Positions 25,972 through 34,602 of a stretch of 35,726 nt of DNA are shown in pieces. The DNA is taken from NCBI GenBank assembly GCA_027485045.1, contig JAIXRU010000282.1, forward strand, positions 1 through 35,726. The letters are read 5' to 3'. The DNA comes from Opitutaceae bacterium. GTDB taxonomy: Bacteria; Verrucomicrobiota; Verrucomicrobiia; Opitutales; Opitutaceae. The translations under genes were made by a program, and so were the position numbers. The notes below the pieces were generated by a model. It worked only from the letters and a program-made list of their open reading frames with translations. It was not told where the DNA came from and ran no database searches. The stretch's first letter is position 1. Each line of letters opens with the position of its first letter.

Positions 25972-27189
25972 TTAGAGCGTCTCCAAGGCAAAGGCCTTGT
26001 GGGCTACGCGGGCGGCTTCGTCGGCCTTGGTCTTGTCGATGAGTACCGAGATTTTGATCTCGGAGGTGCTGATCAGCTCGATGTTCACCGCCGCCGCCGC
26101 CAGCGCGGTGAAGAGCGTGGCGGCCACGCCGCTGTGGGTCTTCATGCCGACGCCGACCACGGAGAGCTTGGCAATGTTATCATGGATCGCGACCTGCGCG
26201 CCGCCCAAGCTCGAGAGCACGGGAGCGAGGGTTTTTTCCACCTTGTGGGTGTCGGTCAGGGGAACGGTGAAGGTGAGGTTGGCTACGCCGTTGCGCCCCA
26301 CGTTTTGCACGATCATATCCACGATCACATTGGCCTCGGCCAGCGCGGTAAAGACCTTGGCGGCGGAGCCGGGTTGATCGGCGATGTTGGAGACAACGAC
26401 CTTAGCTTGGTCCTTGTCGACTGCGACGCCGCGAACGACGACTTTTTCCATGTAGGCGACTTCTTTTTTCACGATGGTTCCAGGGTTATAATTGAAAGAG
26501 GAGCGGACTTCGAAAACGACGTCATATTTATGCGCGAACTCGACCGAGCGCGACTGCATGACTTTGGAGCCGGACGAGGCTAGTTCGAGCATCTCGTCGT
26601 AGGAAATCTCTTCAAGTTTCTTGGCATCTTTCACGACGCGGGGATCGGCGGTATAGACTCCGTCCACGTCGGTGTAGATCTCGCACTTGTCCGCTTTTAG
26701 CGCTCCGGCAAGAGCGATGGCCGTAAGGTCGGAGCCGCCCCGGCCCAAGGTGGAAATGCGACCGTCCGTGGTGATTCCTTGAAAACCCGCCACGATGACT
26801 ACCTTGCCTGCCGCCAAATCAGCCTCGATGGCCTTGGCGTCGATGCCTTGGATCTTGGCCTTGGTGTGCACGCTGTCGGTGACGATGCCGGCTTGGGCGC
26901 CGGTGTAAGAAATAGCGGGCACGCCGACCCCATGCAGGGCCATGGCGGTAAGGGCGATGGTCTCCTGTTCGCCGATGGCGAGCAACTGATCCATCTCGCG
27001 CTCGTCGGGATTATCGCAGACGGCCTTCGCGCGGGCGATCAGTTCGTTGGTCACGCCGGAACGGGCGGAAACCACCACGACGACCTCATGACCGTCGTCG
27101 CGGTAACCCTTGATGCGGGCGGCGACTTTTTTAATGCGTTCAACGTCTCCGACGGAAGTACCGCCGTATTTTTGGACGATTCGGGACAT
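25972..27189 (-). CDS. lysC: aspartate kinase
   Basis: MSRIVQKYGGTSVGDVERIKKVAARI; GRGGSDLTAIALAGALKADKCEIYTDVDGVYTADPRVV; C-terminal ACT domains. Start at ATG 27189. Confidence 0.97.
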   Translation of the reverse strand: MSRIVQKYGGTSVGDVERIKKVAARIKGYRDDGHEVVVVVSARSGVTNELIARAKAVCDNPDEREMDQLLAIGEQETIALTAMALHGVGVPAISYTGAQAGIVTDSVHTKAKIQGIDAKAIEADLAAGKVVIVAGFQGITTDGRISTLGRGGSDLTAIALAGALKADKCEIYTDVDGVYTADPRVVKDAKKLEEISYDEMLELASSGSKVMQSRSVEFAHKYDVVFEVRSSFNYNPGTIVKKEVAYMEKVVVRGVAVDKDQAKVVVSNIADQPGSAAKVFTALAEANVIVDMIVQNVGRNGVANLTFTVPLTDTHKVEKTLAPVLSSLGGAQVAIHDNIAKLSVVGVGMKTHSGVAATLFTALAAAAVNIELISTSEIKISVLIDKTKADEAARVAHKAFALETL

Positions 27190-27242
27190 AATGAATAATG
27201 AAGAAAAAAGGGGGAAATCGGGTGCTGAAGAACTGAAGACGC

Positions 27243-28544
27243 TCAAAAGTCGGCGATGCGCAACAGAAGCGGCTTGCCCAGCACGCAACTGTGGCGGGCC
27301 AGACGGGCCACGGTGAGACGGATCTGGGCCTCGCTGCATTCGTGGGTGGTGAGCAAGAGGGACGCGGCATCCGGCTTTTCACTCGGACGCTGCACCAGAC
27401 TGGCGATGTTTACTCCGGCCTTGGCAGTGCAGTTGGCGATCTTGGCCAGCACGCCGGGCTGGTCCTTCACGTCGAGACGCAGGTAATGCCGGGAGCGAAG
27501 CGCGGCGGGTGGCATGAGCGCGAGTTTGGTCGCGGGCGCGGGTGGCAGGAACGTGCCGCCGCGCACGAGCTGGGAGGCGGCATCGATGATGTCGCCGATC
27601 ACGGCACTGGCGGTCGGATCCTGACCGGCGCCGCGACCGATGTAAGTGGTCTCACCCACGATGTCGCCGGAAACCGAGATACCGTTGTAAACCTCGTTCA
27701 CGTTCGCGATGGCCTTGGCGAGGGGCAGCAAAGCGGGATATACCCCGACCGACAACACATCGCGCTCCAGGTCGCGCTCGATCACCGCCAGCAGTTTGAT
27801 CGCGTATCCATTTTCCCGGGCAAAGGTAAGATCGGACTGGGTAAGCTGGGTGATACCCTCGACGACCATTTGCTTGGTAGAAACCCAGGTGCCGTGGGCG
27901 AGGTAGGCGAGCACGGAGGCTTTGTGGGCGGTATCCCAGCCTTCGACGTCGAGCGATTCGTCGGCCTCGGCATAGCCCAGTTCCTTCGCTTCCTTGAGAA
28001 TCACCGTATAGGCCAGCCCCTCGCGCTCCATGCGGGTAAGGATGTAATTGCAGGTGCCATTCAGGATACCGTAGATGCGGCGAAACCGGTTGGCGACCAG
28101 GCCTTCGCGAAGGGCCTTGATAATGGGGATGCCGCCCGCCACCGAAGCCTCGAAAAAGAAACGTCCACCGTGTTTGCGGGCGGTGGAAAAAAGCTCGGGA
28201 CCATGAGCGCAGAGCAAGGCCTTGTTGGCGGAGATCACGGTCTTGCCGAGTTTCAGCGCGGCCAAAGTAACCTGGCGGGCGATATCGGTGCCGCCGATCA
28301 GTTCGCAAACGATCTGTATGGTGGGATCGGTGGCGATGGACAAGGGGTCGGTCGTGAGCTGCTCGGGCTTGAGCGAGACATCGCGCTTTTTCTTGAGATT
28401 AAGCACTGAGGCCCGGGCGAGTATGAGCTGGGCTCCGAGGCGGGCTTCGAGCTCGGGGCGGGCGCGTTCGATGTGTTTCCAAACGCCCTGCCCGACGGTG
28501 CCGAGGCCGCAGATGCCGATGCTGATGGTGGGAGCCGTTTTCAT
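27243..28544 (-). CDS. hom: homoserine dehydrogenase
   Basis: SIGICGLGTVGQGVWKHI; VCELIGGTDIARQVTLAALKLGKTVISANKALL; FRRIYGILNGTCNYILTRM; C-terminal ACT-like region. Confidence 0.97.
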   Translation of the reverse strand: MKTAPTISIGICGLGTVGQGVWKHIERARPELEARLGAQLILARASVLNLKKKRDVSLKPEQLTTDPLSIATDPTIQIVCELIGGTDIARQVTLAALKLGKTVISANKALLCAHGPELFSTARKHGGRFFFEASVAGGIPIIKALREGLVANRFRRIYGILNGTCNYILTRMEREGLAYTVILKEAKELGYAEADESLDVEGWDTAHKASVLAYLAHGTWVSTKQMVVEGITQLTQSDLTFARENGYAIKLLAVIERDLERDVLSVGVYPALLPLAKAIANVNEVYNGISVSGDIVGETTYIGRGAGQDPTASAVIGDIIDAASQLVRGGTFLPPAPATKLALMPPAALRSRHYLRLDVKDQPGVLAKIANCTAKAGVNIASLVQRPSEKPDAASLLLTTHECSEAQIRLTVARLARHSCVLGKPLLLRIADF

Positions 28545-28564
28545 AAGGAATTAAAAGACAGGTG

Positions 28565-29203
28565 TTAGGCCGATGGAACGGCAGACTTCTTAACGAACTT
28601 GTTTTCCGTGCCGTTACGCAGCCGGGTAATGTTGGCGCGGTGACGTAAGATCACGAAAACCCCTATCACCGTTGCCAAAACGGCAAAAGGTTTCGGGGTG
28701 CCCGGCCAGAACGAAGCGGCTGCGGGCAACACCACGGCGGCCACGATTGAGGCGAGCGAAACGTAACGGGAGACTTGAAAAACCAACACCCACGAAACCA
28801 AGCCGAGCAGCGTCGGGATGGGCAGCAACACGCACAAACCGCCCGCCGAGGTGGCCACACCCTTGCCGCCCTTGAAGCGAGTCCAGCAACTGAAACTGTG
28901 GCCGACGAGGGCGAAAACCAGACCGGTGAGTTGCATCGCCACGACGTGCTCGCCGCCAAATGCTAGCGGCCATCCGGCGGCGGCCGCGCCCTTGAACGCA
29001 TCGAGGAAAAACGCCAGATCGCCGGCCCGTTTGCCCTTGGGCCCGAATTTCTCGCCCAACACGCGCTTCACGTTGGTCGCGCCAGGGTTCTTCGAGCCGT
29101 GCTCGAAAATATTAATCCCAAATTTGCGCGCAATCAGCCAGCCGAAAGGCAATGCGCCCAGCAGGTAGCCAGCGATGGCGGCAAGCAGAAGCGATGTGGT
29201 CAT
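28565..29203 (-). CDS. plsY: glycerol-3-phosphate acyltransferase (acyl-phosphate type)
   Basis: YLLGALPFGWLIARKFGINIFEHGSKNPGATNVKRVLGEKFG; FKGGKGVATSAGGL. Start MTTSLLLAAIAG at 29203 (alternative 29224). Confidence 0.96.
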   Translation of the reverse strand: MTTSLLLAAIAGYLLGALPFGWLIARKFGINIFEHGSKNPGATNVKRVLGEKFGPKGKRAGDLAFFLDAFKGAAAAGWPLAFGGEHVVAMQLTGLVFALVGHSFSCWTRFKGGKGVATSAGGLCVLLPIPTLLGLVSWVLVFQVSRYVSLASIVAAVVLPAAASFWPGTPKPFAVLATVIGVFVILRHRANITRLRNGTENKFVKKSAVPSA

Positions 29204-29221
29204 GAGGATAAGCGGGCCGAG

Positions 29222-29256
29222 CATGTAACCGTGCCATTACAGGACGCGGTTACATG
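29222..29256. promoter_or_regulatory. 10-bp perfect inverted repeat between serA and plsY (function unknown)
   Basis: CATGTAACCG (29222-29231) / CGGTTACATG (29247-29256), 15-nt loop, no following T-tract on either strand. Confidence 0.5.
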
Positions 29257-29267
29257 GAACCGAGAAC

Positions 29268-30857
29268 TCAAAGCTGGACGAACTTCGCCAGCTTGATGTT
29301 GGCGTTGGCCTTGATCGCTTCGCGGGCGGCCGCGCTGGGCTCGTGATCGACGCGCACCACCATGTAGGCGGTGCCGCCGGGGGTGAGGCGCGAGAGCGAC
29401 ATGTCGGCGATGTTCACGCCGTCGCCACCGAGCAAGGTGCCGACCGCGCCAACCATGCCGGGCTTGTCGCTGTTTTCGAGGACGAGGAGCGAGCCCTCGG
29501 CGGCGACTTCCACATCGCGGCCGTTGATGCCCACGAGGCGGGGCGCGTTGCTCTTGCCGATGAGCGTGCCGCTGGCGCTGTGCACAGTGCCGTCGCCGGC
29601 CGTGGCCTCGACTTCGATGAGGTCGGTGTAGTCGCCGGCGTCGGAGGATTTCACGACCTCAAACTGGAGGCCGAGGCGCTGGATGTAGGTGGGAGCGTTG
29701 ACCGCGTTGACGCCCTCGCCGCTGATGCGACGGAGGAAGCCGCACTGGAGCGCGCGGGTGATGGCGTTGACGTCGAGCTCGGCGACCTTGCCTTGGAAAA
29801 CTACGCGGAGCTTCGCGATCTGCTTGGGCGCGATTTGCTGAACGAGCGTGCCCAGCTTGGCGGCGAGATCGAGGTAGGGCGCGACGACCTTGGCGGCGGC
29901 GGCATCCATCGAGGGCAGGTTGACGGCGTTGCGGACCGCGCCGTGGAGGAGCACGTCGGCGATCTGCTCGGCGATCTCGATGCCCACGGTCTCCTGCGCC
30001 TCGGAGGTGGAGGCGGCGATGTGAGGGGTGAGCACGATGTTGGGCGCAGAGCGGAGCTCGCTGTCCTTGGGGAGGGGTTCGGTCTCGAAAACATCGAGGC
30101 CGGCGGCGCCGACCTGGCCGCTCTTAAGGGCAGCGACCAAGGCATTCTCGTTAACGATGCCGCCACGGGCGCAATTGACGATGCGGACACCCTTCTTGCA
30201 CTTCGCAAGCGCGGCCTCGTCGATCATGTTGTTGGTCTCGTCGGTCAGCGGCATGTGAACCGTGATGTAGTCGGAAGCGGCCAGAAGCGCGTCGAGCGAG
30301 ACAGACTCGACCTGCATGGCGGCGGCGCGGGCGGGCGTGAGGTAGGGGTCGTAGGCGAGCACCTTCATGCCAAAGGCCTGGGCGCGCTTGGCGACCTCGC
30401 TGCCGATGCGGCCGAGGCCGATGATGCCGATGTTTTTCCGGAGCAGCTCGACGCCGCTGAGCGTCTTGCGATCCCAGTTGCCGGCCTTCATCGAAGCCGC
30501 ACCTTGGGCGATAGGGCGGGCGCAGCAGAGGATGTGGGTAAAGGTGAGCTCGGCGGTCGAGATCGTGTTGCCGCCCGGGGTGTTCATGACGACGACGCCG
30601 CGCTCGGTGGCCGCGTCGACATCCACGTTGTCCACGCCGACACCGGCGCGACCAACCACCTTCAAGAGCGGCGCGGCGGAGAAAACCTCGCGCGTTATCT
30701 TCGTCTCCGAGCGGACCGCGATCGCGTGAACGTCCTTAACGAGATCCAGCACCTGGGCCGGCGTAGAACCGTAGGCCTCGATGACTTCAAAGCCCGCCTG
30801 CTGACGCAGGAAAGCGACGCCCTTGGGAGATATTTTATCGGCGACGAGGATTTTCAT
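29268..30857 (-). CDS. serA: D-3-phosphoglycerate dehydrogenase
   Basis: KILVADKISPKGVAFLRQQ; VGRAGVGVDNVDVDAATERGVVVMNTPGGNTISTAE; IGIIGLGRIGSEVAKRAQAFGMKVLAYDPY; C-terminal ACT. Confidence 0.97.
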   Translation of the reverse strand: MKILVADKISPKGVAFLRQQAGFEVIEAYGSTPAQVLDLVKDVHAIAVRSETKITREVFSAAPLLKVVGRAGVGVDNVDVDAATERGVVVMNTPGGNTISTAELTFTHILCCARPIAQGAASMKAGNWDRKTLSGVELLRKNIGIIGLGRIGSEVAKRAQAFGMKVLAYDPYLTPARAAAMQVESVSLDALLAASDYITVHMPLTDETNNMIDEAALAKCKKGVRIVNCARGGIVNENALVAALKSGQVGAAGLDVFETEPLPKDSELRSAPNIVLTPHIAASTSEAQETVGIEIAEQIADVLLHGAVRNAVNLPSMDAAAAKVVAPYLDLAAKLGTLVQQIAPKQIAKLRVVFQGKVAELDVNAITRALQCGFLRRISGEGVNAVNAPTYIQRLGLQFEVVKSSDAGDYTDLIEVEATAGDGTVHSASGTLIGKSNAPRLVGINGRDVEVAAEGSLLVLENSDKPGMVGAVGTLLGGDGVNIADMSLSRLTPGGTAYMVVRVDHEPSAAAREAIKANANIKLAKFVQL

Positions 30858-30947
30858 AGTTGGGAAAAGGGTTTAGCGAATGCCCCGCATGCCCGGTCGG
30901 CAAGGAAAAGCTCGGAGAACCCGCACACCTTACTAAGTTGGCCAGTA

Positions 30948-31535
30948 ATGACCCGCCTCGAGCAACAATTCGCCTTTCTCGCCGAAACCTTAAAACTCTC
31001 GGAAATCCTTCGCCAAACGCTGCTCCCCACCAGCCGCCGCCGCGAAAACGACGCGGAACACTCCTGGCACCTATGCCTCATGGTGCTCGTGTTCGCCGAA
31101 CACGCCAACACCCCGGTCGATGCCTTACGGGTCTTAAAAATGCTCATCATTCATGACTTGGTCGAAATCGACGCGGGCGACACCTACGCCTACGACACCG
31201 CCCGTATGGTCGGGCAACACGAACGTGAAGCCCGCGCCGCCGACCGCATTTTCGGCCTGCTTCCCTCAGATCAGGGCGCGGAATTGCGCGCCTGCTGGGA
31301 AGAGTTCGAGACCCGCGCCACCCCCGAGGCCAAATTTGCCGCCGCGCTCGATCGCCTCCAGCCCGTCTTGTTAAACATCCTCACCGACGGCGAAAAGTGG
31401 CGCGAACACGGCGTCACCCTGCCCAAAGTCATCGCGCGCAACCAACACGCCCGCGACGGTGCGGCCACCGTGTGGGAACACGCGCTCAAACTGCTCGACG
31501 ACGCGGTGGCTCGCGGCGTCCTGCCCGCGCAATAA
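30948..31535 (+). CDS. HD domain-containing hydrolase (YfbR/HDDC2-like 5'-nucleotidase family)
   Basis: RRRENDAEHSWHLCLMVLVFAEHA...ALRVLKMLIIHDLVEIDAGDTYAYD (H..HD..D metal motif). Start at ATG 30948; the upstream part of the listed ORF is antisense to serA. Confidence 0.9.
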   Translation: MTRLEQQFAFLAETLKLSEILRQTLLPTSRRRENDAEHSWHLCLMVLVFAEHANTPVDALRVLKMLIIHDLVEIDAGDTYAYDTARMVGQHEREARAADRIFGLLPSDQGAELRACWEEFETRATPEAKFAAALDRLQPVLLNILTDGEKWREHGVTLPKVIARNQHARDGAATVWEHALKLLDDAVARGVLPAQ

Positions 31536-31567
31536 CGCAACCCGCCCCGCCTGCTCGCTGAGACGGC

Positions 31568-32935
31568 TCAAGCCGCGCCGGGATTGAGCTTACGCTCGGT
31601 CAAAGGCAGCATGACACCGCGCCGGAAGAGCGTTACCTGGCCCGTGCTCGACGAGACCACGATGCTCACGCAATCAGTCGCCACGCTCACCGCCGCCGCC
31701 GCCGCGTGGCGACTGCCCAGACCGCTGGGCAGCACGTGATCGCTGTCGGCGGCCTGCAAAAGACTGCCAGCCGAAGCGACGGTGCCGTCGCCCCGAATCA
31801 CAAATGCCCCATCGATGGAGGAAAACTCCTTCACCGTTTCGTCCATGAACGGGTTTAAAATATTCCGGTCCTCATCCTTGTAACCGTAAAACGGATTCAG
31901 CACCAGCGGCTTGGTCAGCCGCTCGACCCGCGCGGTGTCGCCGACCACGAACATGCAGCCCACCGGCTTGCCCTCGCGACCCTCGACCCCGAGCTCCATC
32001 GCGATGCCGATCACGCGTTCCAGCACCTCGGGCTTCACATCGGCGGGCAGCAGATCAGCGTGCCCGCCCAGCAGGGTCTGAAACTCACGCTCCACATCCA
32101 CGATCACCACGGTGTCGAACTGGTTGCTGCCGGCCAAACCGCCGACGCAGCAGATACGGTCGTTAAAGGAGATAATGCCCCGTGTCAGCGCCACAAACAT
32201 CGCGCTGCGCAACTGGGCCATGCGCTGGGTCGAAAACGAGCGCACCTGAACCACCTGCACCGCCCGGTCGGCGGCGGATTCGTCGTCGAGCTCAACGTGG
32301 TTGCGCGTCACCAAGATGGTTTTGGCCTTGGGGAACCACGCACCGGGCTCGATGCCGCCCACAAAGGTGTCGCCAAAAACCATGATCGCCCGACACACCG
32401 CGCCGCGCGCCACGCGATCAGCTTCCCGAATCATCAGCCGGTTGATTCGATTTTGTTGCGCCTGCACTGGCCGGGCCAGAATTCCCCCCACACCCGCCAC
32501 CAAGCGGTCATATAAATCCCCCAAGGTCGGCGCACCCACCAAACTCGAAACCAATTCGGGCTCCTTCACCAAACGCGCCACTGTAGCCAGCACTTGCAGA
32601 TAATCCCGCGCACGTTCGTCGGCGAGCAGCAGGATGATCAGATGCGCACGCTCCCCCTCGAGCGTTCCCTCGTGTACGATGCCCTCGCGACTGCGCCCGA
32701 TCACCAAAACGTACCGGCGCGACATCTTTACCCGGACATGCGGCAAGGCCACGCCGTTTCCCAAATAGGTGGTCATCGTGCTCTCGCGCTGGAGTAAGCC
32801 CTTGAGCAAAGCATCCCTCCGTAAATCAGAAAAACACGCGGCGGCGTTTTCCAGCAGCTCGTTCAACGCACCTTTGAGATCGTGGGAATGCAACTCCACG
32901 AATCGATTGCGGGCGATGTGACGTTCGAGACGCAT
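31568..32935 (-). CDS. PTS EIIA type-2-like domain fused to DisA_N (diadenylate cyclase) domain; putative c-di-AMP synthase
   Basis: N-term QRESTMTTYLGNGVALPHVRV (EIIA-2 phospho-His context); C-term SIDGAFVIRGDGTVASAGSLLQ...LPSGLGSRHAAAAAVSVATDCVSIVVSSSTGQVTLFRRG (DAC DGA and RH motifs). Confidence 0.85.
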   Translation of the reverse strand: MRLERHIARNRFVELHSHDLKGALNELLENAAACFSDLRRDALLKGLLQRESTMTTYLGNGVALPHVRVKMSRRYVLVIGRSREGIVHEGTLEGERAHLIILLLADERARDYLQVLATVARLVKEPELVSSLVGAPTLGDLYDRLVAGVGGILARPVQAQQNRINRLMIREADRVARGAVCRAIMVFGDTFVGGIEPGAWFPKAKTILVTRNHVELDDESAADRAVQVVQVRSFSTQRMAQLRSAMFVALTRGIISFNDRICCVGGLAGSNQFDTVVIVDVEREFQTLLGGHADLLPADVKPEVLERVIGIAMELGVEGREGKPVGCMFVVGDTARVERLTKPLVLNPFYGYKDEDRNILNPFMDETVKEFSSIDGAFVIRGDGTVASAGSLLQAADSDHVLPSGLGSRHAAAAAVSVATDCVSIVVSSSTGQVTLFRRGVMLPLTERKLNPGAA

Positions 32936-32996
32936 GAGTTAAGCAACAGACGAGATAAAAACCGACAACGGCCAACCAGAGCCGCGAATGAGAACC

Positions 32997-33377
32997 TTAT
33001 TTCTCCCACTCCAACGCGCCTTTTTTCACTTCGTAAAAAAGACCCAAAACCAGCACGCCGAAAAAGAACCCGATGGGAGCCATGATCGCAATGTTGTTGG
33101 CCAGGAAATCCCGGTAAATAAACGCCCACGGAATTAGGAAGACCACCTCGATGTCGAAGAGGATAAACAGCATGGCGGTGACGTAAAACTTCACCGAAAA
33201 CCGCGTATGCACGATGCCCTCCGCCTTCACACCGCACTCGTAGGCAGTATCCGTGATCGCGGTTTTTTTCCGCGCGCGTTGGCCGAGTAAATGACTGACG
33301 CCGACGATCAAGCACGCCAAGCCGGCGGCAAGAATGAGCTGGATCAGAATGGGCGCGAAGTCAGCGGCGGTCGTCAT
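32997..33377 (-). CDS. nuoA: NADH-quinone oxidoreductase subunit A
   Basis: TAYECGVKAEGIVHTRFSVKFYVTAMLFILFDIEVVFLIPWAF is the NuoA/NdhC signature; three TM segments. Confidence 0.95.
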   Translation of the reverse strand: MTTAADFAPILIQLILAAGLACLIVGVSHLLGQRARKKTAITDTAYECGVKAEGIVHTRFSVKFYVTAMLFILFDIEVVFLIPWAFIYRDFLANNIAIMAPIGFFFGVLVLGLFYEVKKGALEWEK

Positions 33378-33468
33378 AGGATACAGTAAATAAAAGTGTC
33401 ACAGAGCACATCGGACCCGTGACCTCCGCAAGGGTGTTTTTAGATCACGTCAAAGCGAGACAATCGGC

Positions 33469-34542
33469 TCACGGCACCGCCACCGGTTTTACCACCACCG
33501 GCACGTTCCCCAGGCGCGAGCCCACGCCCAAGGTCTCGGCGAATTCCAAGGTGCGGATCTCGGCGCTAATCGGGTCAAAGCCCTCCTCGCGGCGGGCCTG
33601 ATTGATACGCGTCAACATCAGCGCATCCATCTGCACCGGATCCGTGCCCAGCCAGAGCCGGGGATCTCCGCGAGTGTACAGCGCATTGTAGCCGGGCCCG
33701 CCCACAAATTGCCACTGCTCCAAGGTCGCCAGGGTAAACGCCCACGTCTGGCGCAGCTCGGGTATCGCCGCCATCTCCGCCACCGCCGCCGGCGCACTCC
33801 GCGTGCTGCGGAAAAAGCGCGAGGTGTTGGACGCGTTCCAAAGCGTGGCATTTACCAGCGCTCCGTTCACCCCGAGCGCCTCATGATCGGTGTAAACCGG
33901 GAGGTTGATCCAGAAATCCGCCTCCAAAAAGAGGGGAGTGGCGAGGAAACTCTTTCGGTCCGCATCCCGATCCGCCTTCGGTATCAGCGCCCCCGGCCGG
34001 TCCAAATCAAAATCCGGGGCCATATCCTGCCGCCCGGATAAAATCGGATCAAAACGAGAAGGCAGCGGGCTGTCATAAAACCAAACCGGGTCGTAGAAAC
34101 GTCCCGACTCGAGCACGAAAAAAGGATGTCCCGCAAACGGCGGTGCCAGGAGTGGATCGTTGGGCAGGTAACCGGTCAGGCGCAGTCGCAGTTGGTTCAA
34201 GCCGACCAAAAAGATATTCTCCCGCGTATAACCACGCCGCATCAGCGCCTCGATCACCGCCCGAACCAGAGGCTGCGGCGTAGCCAGGCCGGGACCGGAC
34301 TCGGCATAAATTTTAAGCCCCACCTTGGCCTTTTCACCCGGCGTGAGGCGACGTCCCACCTTGGTTTCGAATTCGCGAAAAAGCGACTCAACCGGACCGG
34401 CATAACGATCCGGGCTGGACATCGCCGCGCTAGCGCCCGCCTGCAAAGGCGGTAACGCGACCTCCCAAAGCGTCTGGGCGCGCAAGGCCCCGACACCGGA
34501 AAACCAGAAAACGAAAAGGGAGGTGAGTAAGCGAATAGACAT
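33469..34542 (-). CDS. secreted DUF362-like protein
   Basis: Signal-like MSIRLLTSLFVFWFSGVGALRAQ; KAKVGLKIYAESGPGLATPQPLVRAVIEALMRRGYTRENIFLVG and FWINLPVYTDHEALGVNGALVNAT resemble DUF362. Start at 34542; upstream part of the ORF is antisense to dnaG. Confidence 0.65.
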   Translation of the reverse strand: MSIRLLTSLFVFWFSGVGALRAQTLWEVALPPLQAGASAAMSSPDRYAGPVESLFREFETKVGRRLTPGEKAKVGLKIYAESGPGLATPQPLVRAVIEALMRRGYTRENIFLVGLNQLRLRLTGYLPNDPLLAPPFAGHPFFVLESGRFYDPVWFYDSPLPSRFDPILSGRQDMAPDFDLDRPGALIPKADRDADRKSFLATPLFLEADFWINLPVYTDHEALGVNGALVNATLWNASNTSRFFRSTRSAPAAVAEMAAIPELRQTWAFTLATLEQWQFVGGPGYNALYTRGDPRLWLGTDPVQMDALMLTRINQARREEGFDPISAEIRTLEFAETLGVGSRLGNVPVVVKPVAVP

Positions 34543-34602
34543 AAAGAGCTGGCGCAGTCCTTGACAGAGCATGTGCCGGGCCGAAAGTGCAACCCCGCCT
34601 CG

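Noticed and set aside
27291-28409. 372-aa + strand ORF
   Set aside because: Antisense to hom; Gly/Asp/His-rich shadow translation.
29343-30947. Long + strand ORF (730 aa) covering serA
   Set aside because: The first ~535 codons are antisense to serA with shadow-ORF composition; only the 30948-31535 portion (HD hydrolase) is a real gene.
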